Origin: Cryomorphaceae bacterium
GTDB lineage: Bacteria > Bacteroidota > Bacteroidia > Flavobacteriales > Schleiferiaceae
Length of the DNA stretch: 8,566 nt
Reading direction: 5' to 3'
NCBI GenBank assembly: GCA_013911625.1
Contig: JACESW010000042.1
Span: forward strand, 1-8,566
Shown here: positions 1-4,657 of the stretch, in pieces
How the letters are laid out: each line of letters begins with the position of its first letter
How positions within the stretch are numbered: the first letter of the stretch is position 1
Made by a program: the position numbers and the translations under genes
The notes under the pieces: generated by a model
What the model saw: the letters and a program-made list of their open reading frames with translations, nothing else
Told to the model about the DNA's origin: nothing
Databases searched by the model: none

Positions 1-1459
1 CATCTAGGTCATTGGTTGGCTCATCTAAAAGCAACACATTACCACCTTCTTTGAGTGCCATAGCCAAGTGGAGTCGGTTTCGTTCCCCACCAGAAAGAAC
101 GCCTACTTTTTTGCTTTGGTCGCCTCCTGCGAAATTAAATCGACTCAAATATGCGCGAGCATTTACACGCTGTCCACCGAGCAAAACTTCTTCCGTGCCG
201 TCCCCGATGACTTCAAAAATAGACTTCTCGGGGTCCATTTTTTCGTGGTTCTGATCCACATATGAAATCTTCACTGTATCACCCACATCGAACTGACCGG
301 CATCCGGGGCCAATTGGTCCATGATCATCTTGAAAATAGTCGTCTTACCCGCACCATTAGGCCCGATAATTCCGACAATTCCCGCAGGTGGTAGTTTAAA
401 GTTTAGGTCGTCGTAGAGCAGCTTTTCACCGAAGGCTTTTTTCACACCCTGAGCCTGAATCACATTCGTGCCCAAACGCGGTCCAGCGGGAATAAAGATC
501 TCTAGTTTGCTCTCCTTCTCCTTTTGCTCTTGAGAAAGCAGGTTTTCGTAATTGCTCAAACGTGCCTTATTCTTGCTTTGACGCCCTTTTGGATTCATGC
601 GCACCCATTCAAGCTCTCGCTCCAAAGTTTTCCTGCGCTTTGATGCCTGTTTTTCTTCTTGAGCCAAACGTTGTGTCTTCTGGTCTAACCAAGACGAGTA
701 ATTTCCTTTCCATGGAATTCCTTCGCCACGGTCGAGCTCAAGAATCCACCCAGCCACATTGTCCAAGAAGTAGCGATCGTGAGTAACCGCAATTACAGTC
801 CCCTTATACTGCTGCAAGTGCTGCTCAAGCCACAAGATACTTTCAGCATCAAGGTGGTTGGTAGGCTCATCAAGAAGCAATACATCAGGTTGTTGGATAA
901 GCAGCCTACATAGGGCGACACGGCGGGCCTCACCCCCACTGAGGTGATCTACAAGTTGATCCGAAGGCGGACAGTTCAATGCATCCATTGCCCTGTTCAA
1001 CATCGTATCTAGCTCCCATGCATTCGTTGCATCAATCTTATCTTGAAGTTCTGCTTGCTTGGCCATGAGCTCTTCCATCTTATCGGGATTCTCATAAACC
1101 TCCGGAAGACCAAACATGTCGTTAATCTTATTGTATTCATCAAGAACCGCCACAGTTTCTGCAGCGCCTTCTTTTACGATGTCCATCACTGTTTTACCGG
1201 CTTCGAGCTGTGGCTCCTGCTCGAGGTAACCAACGGTGTATCCCGGTGCAAACACGACATCGCCTTGGTAGCTTTTGTCCACTCCTGCAATGATTTTCAA
1301 AAGAGTCGATTTACCCGAGCCGTTTAAACCTAAGATGCCTATTTTGGCTCCATAGAAGAAAGAGAGATAGATATCTTTGATGATGGCCTTGTTATTGTGT
1401 GGCAAGACTTTGCTCACCTTGGACATCGAAAAAATGACTTTTTTACCGTCGTCAGACAT
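1..1459 (-). CDS. ettA: Energy-dependent translational throttle protein EttA (ABC-F ATPase), C-terminus cut off by window edge
   Basis: Cytosolic ABC-F protein. In the characterised E. coli family member it binds the ribosomal E site and gates entry into elongation according to the ATP/ADP ratio. Read on the minus strand, 486 codons are visible without a stop, and the frame leaves the window at base 1. ABC domain 1 has Walker A GLNGSGKST (residues 44-52), signature LSGGE (173-177) and Walker B LLLDEPTNHLD (194-204, catalytic E198). An EttA-type arm insertion lies at roughly 95-145. The inter-domain linker (about 247-325) carries the P-site tRNA interaction motif EWVRMNPKGRQSKNKARL (284-301). 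Domain 2 has Walker A GPNGAGKTT (366-374), LSGGE (455-459) and LLLDEPTNDLD (476-486); the NDLD variant is typical of EttA. Family length is about 555-565 aa, so roughly 70-80 residues are missing beyond the edge. The start ATG (1459-1457) matches the usual Bacteroidota N-terminus, MSDD...VIFSM. It has no membrane segment, so it is not a transporter. Confidence 0.95.
   Translation of the reverse strand, partial: MSDDGKKVIFSMSKVSKVLPHNNKAIIKDIYLSFFYGAKIGILGLNGSGKSTLLKIIAGVDKSYQGDVVFAPGYTVGYLEQEPQLEAGKTVMDIVKEGAAETVAVLDEYNKINDMFGLPEVYENPDKMEELMAKQAELQDKIDATNAWELDTMLNRAMDALNCPPSDQLVDHLSGGEARRVALCRLLIQQPDVLLLDEPTNHLDAESILWLEQHLQQYKGTVIAVTHDRYFLDNVAGWILELDRGEGIPWKGNYSSWLDQKTQRLAQEEKQASKRRKTLERELEWVRMNPKGRQSKNKARLSNYENLLSQEQKEKESKLEIFIPAGPRLGTNVIQAQGVKKAFGEKLLYDDLNFKLPPAGIVGIIGPNGAGKTTIFKMIMDQLAPDAGQFDVGDTVKISYVDQNHEKMDPEKSIFEVIGDGTEEVLLGGQRVNARAYLSRFNFAGGDQSKKVGVLSGGERNRLHLAMALKEGGNVLLLDEPTNDLD
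1372..1379 (+). promoter_or_regulatory. Candidate -7 promoter element inside ettA for the plus-strand gene
   Basis: TATCTTTG matches the Bacteroidota -7 consensus TAnnTTTG exactly and lies about 80 bp upstream of the start at 1458. The nearest TTTG upstream (1343-1346) gives a 25-bp spacer, longer than the usual 19-21, so the -33 box is poor. The bases also encode conserved EttA residues, so the match could be chance. Confidence 0.3.
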
Positions 1460-2222
1460 GATTTATAGCGTTAAGCGTTTATTTAAAATTGTATTGGTCG
1501 TTGGGCTGCTGCTCTCGTGCAGTTCAAGCGCCTTGGCTCAAAGTTACATATTGAAAGGGACTGTTGTCGATAGAGATTCATCTTTTGCGCTTCCAAATTC
1601 CTATGTGGTGAATAATAAGACCTTTGCCGGCACGGTTACAAACGGGATCGGTTACTTCGAAATCTCAGTAGCTCAGGGGGATACGATTGTCTTCTCGAAT
1701 GTTGGATACCAATTCAAATACCTTGCAATTGATTCTGCTGTGGTTGCTAAAATCAAGGAAGAACGACTGATAAAATTGGTCCCTAAAAATTTCCTCCTGG
1801 ATGAAGTAAGTATTTACGCTATAACCTCGAACAACCCACGGACCATGCCACAGGCGAAACCCCGTGTCCCGAGCAATGCTGATATCAGAATTCCCGAAGC
1901 TGTTGCGCCTACCCTGGCCAATCCGCTGGATTTATTGTATTACAGTTTCGGTAAGCGACCACGACAATTGGCCGCACTTCGAAAACTTCAACAGGAGGAT
2001 TACTACCGTCGTAAACTGGAAGAAGGCAGTAACAGAGAGATCTTGGAAGAATTGACTGGTATTCCCAAGGCAGAGATGGAGGCCTTCATGTTCTATTGCA
2101 AGTATTCAGACACAGAGATACGTACTTTTAATGATTATCAATTCTTGGTTTCACTCCTCAATTGCTACGAATTGTATGAACGAGAAAAGGAGCGTCAAGA
2201 AGCAACAAAAAACTATAAATGA
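1458..2222 (+). CDS. Exported protein with carboxypeptidase-regulatory-like domain
   Basis: 254-aa protein of unknown exact role. Residues 1-27 form a signal peptide: K6 and R7, then hydrophobic IVLVVGLLL, then a signal-peptidase-I-like ALA/Q end. The string LLSC (18-21) also loosely resembles a lipobox, so a lipoprotein form is possible. Residues about 31-110 fit the carboxypeptidase D regulatory-like fold (PF13715 type): ILKGTVVDRDSS, TNGIGYFEI and DTIVFSNVGYQ are the hallmark beta-strand motifs seen at the N-termini of many Bacteroidota envelope proteins. The C-terminal half (about 155-250) is charged and predicted helical, with several Tyr and Arg-Arg-Lys clusters, and I do not recognise it. 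The ATG at 1458 is chosen over an in-frame ATG at 1377 because only it places the signal peptide at the N-terminus. Its start codon overlaps the ettA start by 2 bp on the opposite strand. The stop TGA (2220-2222) overlaps the next gene, suggesting co-translation with the methyltransferase. Confidence 0.85.
   Translation: MIYSVKRLFKIVLVVGLLLSCSSSALAQSYILKGTVVDRDSSFALPNSYVVNNKTFAGTVTNGIGYFEISVAQGDTIVFSNVGYQFKYLAIDSAVVAKIKEERLIKLVPKNFLLDEVSIYAITSNNPRTMPQAKPRVPSNADIRIPEAVAPTLANPLDLLYYSFGKRPRQLAALRKLQQEDYYRRKLEEGSNREILEELTGIPKAEMEAFMFYCKYSDTEIRTFNDYQFLVSLLNCYELYEREKERQEATKNYK
1539..1546 (-). promoter_or_regulatory. Candidate -7 promoter element for ettA inside the divergent gene
   Basis: On the minus strand this reads TAACTTTG, an exact match to TAnnTTTG, about 80 bp upstream of the ettA start. 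No TTG is seen at the expected -33 distance. It lies inside the signal-peptide region of the divergent coding sequence. It is the mirror image in position of the candidate at 1372-1379, which makes the pair more notable than either alone. Confidence 0.3.
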
Positions 2223-3025
2223 TGGGAGAATTTGAAGCTTATATGGCCGCAAATAAGGCCTTGTGGGACCATTGGGCTTCCTTGCATCCCAGCAGTGCAT
2301 TTTATGATAATGCTTCCTTCATTGAACATCAGATGGCACTGAATGCCATTGAATTGGATTTACTTCATGACATAAAGGGAAAGGACGTACTTCATCTGCA
2401 GTGTCACTTCGGCCAGGATACCATCAGCTTGAATACACTCGGGGCAAAAAGCATCACCGGATTAGATTTTAGTGGTGAGGCAATCTTACAAGCCCAGCAG
2501 CTTGCCAAAGAGTGCAATGTAGATGCTGCGTTTATTCAACGAGATGCCCTTGATGTCGATCCGACGCTGGCGGGAACTTTTGATTTTGTATTTGCCTCTT
2601 ATGGAGTTGTAGGATGGCACCCAGATGCCAAGGCATGGATGGATGCCGCTTTTCATTATCTAAAGCCTGGAGGCAAGATGCTTTTGGTAGATTTTCATCC
2701 AGTCCTTTGGATTTTGGACGAGGATTTCAAAGAAGTAAAATACCCCTACTTCAATACTGGGGCTATTAAAGAAGAGCGCGAAGGAAGTTATGCTTCGCCA
2801 GAGGCAAAAAAAATGGTGAATTATACCTGGAACCACAGCATTAGTGATCTCGTAAAACCTATAGTAGATCATCCGGATAGGTCTATGATATTCTTTAATG
2901 AATATGACTGGAGTCCCTATGAAATATTCGAAGCCACTGAGCGAATTCCAGGACAATACCAGATCAAAGGCAAAGAAGGAATGTTCCCGCTGGTCTATGC
3001 CATTAAAGCGGAAAAGAAAAAATGA
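2219..3025 (+). CDS. Class I SAM-dependent methyltransferase, substrate unknown
   Basis: 268-aa soluble Rossmann-fold methyltransferase, probably cytosolic, that would transfer a methyl group from S-adenosylmethionine. Motif I (VLHLQCHFGQDT, residues 57-68) has the LHLQCHFG form typical of a Bacteroidota/Firmicutes methyltransferase subfamily in place of the classic GxGxG. The acidic residue binding the SAM ribose is probably D83 in GLDFS. Motif II/III is FDFVFASYGVVGW (121-133), and the post-motif LKPGGKMLLVDFHP (148-161) is the usual beta-5 region. The C-terminal part (about 165-268) is the substrate cap, rich in Trp, Tyr and Phe, and gives no clear substrate. Two ATGs are adjacent (2219 and 2222). 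The first overlaps the upstream stop as ATGA, so coupling to the preceding exported-protein gene is likely. The gene ends one base before a strong palindromic terminator. Product assignment is firm; the substrate is not inferable. Confidence 0.9.
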   Translation: MMGEFEAYMAANKALWDHWASLHPSSAFYDNASFIEHQMALNAIELDLLHDIKGKDVLHLQCHFGQDTISLNTLGAKSITGLDFSGEAILQAQQLAKECNVDAAFIQRDALDVDPTLAGTFDFVFASYGVVGWHPDAKAWMDAAFHYLKPGGKMLLVDFHPVLWILDEDFKEVKYPYFNTGAIKEEREGSYASPEAKKMVNYTWNHSISDLVKPIVDHPDRSMIFFNEYDWSPYEIFEATERIPGQYQIKGKEGMFPLVYAIKAEKKK

Positions 3026-3026
3026 T

Positions 3027-3063
3027 GCATTAAAAAGCCGCGCAGTGCGCGGCTTTTTAATGC
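3027..3063. terminator. Perfect 17-bp palindrome, probable bidirectional intrinsic terminator
   Basis: Left arm 3027-3043 and right arm 3047-3063 are perfectly complementary over 17 bp around a 3-nt loop (AGT). The GC-rich inner stem (GCCGCGC/GCGCGGC) is flanked by A5 on the left and T5 on the right, so on each strand the hairpin is followed by a U tract. It sits between two convergent genes, starting one base after the methyltransferase stop and ending directly at the stop codon of the desaturase gene. Confidence 0.93.
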
Positions 3064-3621
3064 TTATCCGTCGATGCGATCGGTGGTGTAAATATTTACC
3101 CGAGCTAGAATGGCCTCGATCGTAAACCAAAAACGAATACGATCTAAAAATGGATTTAACCAAGGTGTATAGGTGCAATATGCCCGTGTCTCTGGCTTCG
3201 TGTGGTGTCTAGCGTGATTTTGGGGACGCTGAATGACGCCTACTTTCTGCAACCAATTCACTACTGCAGGTTTTTCATTGGGAAACATGTGTGCCCATTG
3301 GTGTACGATATTTGCATTCACTCCAAGGACCGCTATAAACCACCATCTCCAACTCACCGTTCCCGTGATTAAAAAAACGGCCAATAACATAAATGCTACT
3401 CCAACCCAGGTACTTCTACAGAGGTACCAGTAACTCCGAGTGGTCATTTTACGTGGATTTTCATGATGCCAAGTATTGATTTCAATAACGGCTTTGCCCA
3501 CAATGGGCATATCCTCTCTTCCGTAGCGATCCATCCAAAAATGTACTACTCCAGTTACAAAATCGAGCAGGAAGTAAAGTCCTACTACTTGAATGGCGAC
3601 GGTCACAATAGATTCTAACAT
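3064..3621 (-). CDS. Membrane lipid desaturase of the Kua/TMEM189/CarF/FAD4 family (PF10520 type)
   Basis: 185-aa polytopic membrane protein. Family members are di-iron desaturases: TMEM189 and Myxococcus CarF make the vinyl-ether bond of plasmalogens, and plant FAD4 makes a trans-3 double bond in phosphatidylglycerol acyl chains. Eight histidines in family spacing are visible: H27 in DFVTGVVHFWMD, H52/H53 in WHHENP, H107 and H111 in HQWAH, and H136, H139, H140 in NHARHH. D20 and D31 are also in place, as is the downstream YCTYTPWLNPFLD block (148-160). Hydrophobic stretches lie at about 5-24, 71-88 and 91-106. Two differences from TMEM189/CarF stand out: the motif there written HHxxHH begins with Asn (N135), and the segment after HHENP lacks the ETN-like stretch. 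The NHxxHH form is closer to FAD4 (QHxxHH). It is a single gene, convergent with the methyltransferase and divergent from the lipoprotein-PadR-PspC operon. The family call is strong; the substrate (ether lipid or acyl chain) is open. Confidence 0.88.
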   Translation of the reverse strand: MLESIVTVAIQVVGLYFLLDFVTGVVHFWMDRYGREDMPIVGKAVIEINTWHHENPRKMTTRSYWYLCRSTWVGVAFMLLAVFLITGTVSWRWWFIAVLGVNANIVHQWAHMFPNEKPAVVNWLQKVGVIQRPQNHARHHTKPETRAYCTYTPWLNPFLDRIRFWFTIEAILARVNIYTTDRIDG

Positions 3622-3647
3622 ACCTAATAGTGTTTAGCTTATTAGGT
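3622..3647. repeat. 8-bp inverted repeat abutting the desaturase start codon
   Basis: ACCTAATA (3622-3629) and TATTAGGT (3640-3647) are perfect inverted repeats separated by 10 nt. In the minus-strand mRNA the second arm ends directly against the ATG at 3621-3619. It could be an operator for a dimeric regulator or a weak leader hairpin limiting translation. It is AT-rich and short, so chance is not excluded. I found no convincing TAnnTTTG promoter with a proper -33 box for this gene; TAACTTTA near 3663-3670 on the minus strand is a seven-of-eight match. Confidence 0.45.
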
Positions 3648-3800
3648 TAAATGTCTCTATAAAGTTAGATGACATCCTTTCAAAAAATTCTCATATCGAG
3701 TAAACCATCTATTACTGAGCCCTGAAACAGGAATAACTATTGTGTCAAAGTTTCATATGTGAGTTAATTTGAATCAATATGACCCATCGCTACAAATTTA

Positions 3801-3825
3801 AGGTACTTTGTATTGCATAGTACCT
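3801..3825. promoter_or_regulatory. Candidate operator: 7-bp inverted repeat over the -33 region of the PadR operon promoter
   Basis: AGGTACT (3801-3807) and AGTACCT (3819-3825) are perfect inverted repeats with an 11-nt spacer. The spacer contains the TTG proposed as the -33 element (3813-3815), so a dimer bound here would occlude RNA polymerase. PadR-family repressors commonly control their own operon through dyad operators, and a PadR gene is second in this operon. The link to PadR is inference, since the arms are not the classic ATGT/ACAT PadR type. Confidence 0.45.
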
Positions 3826-3844
3826 ACCTATACATATATCTTTG
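3813..3844 (+). promoter_or_regulatory. Bacteroidota-type promoter for the lipoprotein-PadR-PspC operon
   Basis: The -7 box TATCTTTG (3837-3844) matches TAnnTTTG exactly, and TTG (3813-3815) lies 21 bp upstream, the normal spacing for the primary sigma factor of this phylum. Transcription would begin near 3850, giving a leader of about 15 nt before the ATG at 3865. This position argues against the further-upstream in-frame ATG at 3808, which would be ahead of the transcript. Confidence 0.65.
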
Positions 3845-3864
3845 CCAAAAATTTAATCTCTAAA

Positions 3865-4329
3865 ATGATGAAACGAATACTACTGCTCGCCTTGTTCCTC
3901 CCTTTTATGGCTTGTTCACAACCTAAAGGCAAAGCCGACGAACTCTACGAAAAATACGATCCAAAACCCTACGTCAGCGGGTTTAGCTTTGGCGGCTCTC
4001 TATTAAGTGCACTTCCAATAGACATAGACTTTACGGCTTCAGGAGATTTAGAAAAAACACTCAATGGTGAAATCAAGCGTATACAGTGGCTCAAGGTAAA
4101 TGACGACCGATACCTCGCCGAAGTCACAAAAGACTGGGAGCGATTCTTAAAGCGAACTGGCTATCACCGCGTAGCATTTGATAATGACGATGAAGAAAAT
4201 TACGTTTATATCAGAGGAAGCAGGACACGCTTCGATGAAGCTCATTTTCTGATTAAAGAAAATAATATGACTATGCTTCTTACGGTGTATGGAGACTTCA
4301 CGCTAAATAAGAAGCTGCGTGAAGATTGA
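3865..4329 (+). CDS. Small lipoprotein, DUF4252-like
   Basis: 154-aa predicted lipoprotein. The N-terminus MMKRILLLALFLPFMAC has a short basic region, a hydrophobic core and a lipobox-like FMAC, giving a lipidated cysteine at residue 17 (16 if the second ATG, at 3868, is used). The mature part (about 137 aa) contains FSFGGSLLSALP, IKRIQWLKVNDD, FLKRTGYHRVAFDNDDEENYVYIRG and LIKENNMTMLLTVYGDF. This order resembles DUF4252 proteins of Bacteroidota, small envelope lipoproteins of unknown function; this assignment is from memory of the family pattern and is moderate. It probably sits on the periplasmic face of a membrane. The ATG at 3865 follows from the signal peptide and from the promoter at 3813-3844. 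It is the first gene of a three-gene operon and its 3' end overlaps the PadR gene by 11 nt, so its product may work with, or report to, the PspC membrane protein. Confidence 0.82.
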   Translation: MMKRILLLALFLPFMACSQPKGKADELYEKYDPKPYVSGFSFGGSLLSALPIDIDFTASGDLEKTLNGEIKRIQWLKVNDDRYLAEVTKDWERFLKRTGYHRVAFDNDDEENYVYIRGSRTRFDEAHFLIKENNMTMLLTVYGDFTLNKKLRED

Positions 4330-4657
4330 TAATACAAAAGCCCAGATGCGTAAGGGCATATTAGAATACTGCATTTTAGGTATTCTAGATTCCTCAGATG
4401 CATACGTTTCCGACATCATAGACCAACTAAAGGAGGCTAAACTCATCGTAGTTGAGGGAACCTTGTATCCACTCTTGACTCGCCTGAAGAATGCAGGCCT
4501 GTTGGAATACCGATGGGAAGAAAGCTCTTCAGGACCTCCACGCAAATATTACTCTTTATCCGATTCAGGGCGTGCCTTTCAAAAAGAACTAAAAATGACT
4601 TGGGAGGAGCTTCAAAGCGCAGTAACCATATTAACCACCAGACCTAATCAATCATGA
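4319..4657 (+). CDS. PadR-family transcriptional regulator
   Basis: 112-aa winged-helix DNA-binding protein, cytosolic, expected to act as a dimeric repressor. The N-terminal motif NTKAQMRKGILEYCILGIL (residues 5-23), the recognition helix and wing region EGTLYPLLTRLKNAGLLEYRWEESSSGPPRKYYSLSDSG (46-84), and a short C-terminal helix used for dimerisation in this family are all present. The start is GTG at 4319. It is preferred over the in-frame ATG at residue 10 because the family consensus in Bacteroidota begins MKxxNTKAQMRKG. The GTG lies inside the upstream gene (11-nt overlap), and the stop overlaps the PspC start as ATGA, so translation of all three genes is likely coupled. PadR next to a PspC-domain protein is a recurring Bacteroidota arrangement. 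It probably represses its own operon, possibly through the dyad at 3801-3825. The inducing signal is unknown. Confidence 0.93.
   Translation: MKIDNTKAQMRKGILEYCILGILDSSDAYVSDIIDQLKEAKLIVVEGTLYPLLTRLKNAGLLEYRWEESSSGPPRKYYSLSDSGRAFQKELKMTWEELQSAVTILTTRPNQS

Noticed and set aside
1043..1327. 94-aa and other open frames on the plus strand within 1-1327
   Set aside because: They are antisense to ettA, whose two ATP-binding cassettes are unambiguous.
1377..1457. Upstream in-frame extension of the exported-protein gene starting at ATG 1377
   Set aside because: It would bury the signal peptide 27 residues into the protein and lies entirely on the antisense of conserved ettA codons; the ATG at 1458 gives a normal signal peptide.
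2660..3178. 172-aa open frame on the minus strand across the methyltransferase and desaturase ends
   Set aside because: It is antisense to the methyltransferase, runs through the terminator palindrome and overlaps the desaturase gene in another frame; no recognisable motif.
3064..3621. Beta-carotene hydroxylase (CrtZ) as identity of the histidine-rich membrane protein
   Set aside because: HxxHH also occurs in CrtZ, but the DFxTGxxHxxxD, HHxxP, HxWxH and YC...WLN blocks in this order are those of the Kua/TMEM189/CarF/FAD4 family.
3648..3800. Possible RNA gene or riboswitch in the divergent intergenic region
   Set aside because: It is AT-rich, with only tiny dyads such as CCTG-AAA-CAGG; I see no tRNA-like cloverleaf, riboswitch core or open frame.
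3808..3864. Upstream in-frame start of the lipoprotein gene at ATG 3808
   Set aside because: It precedes the predicted -7 box at 3837-3844 and would displace the lipoprotein signal sequence from the N-terminus.
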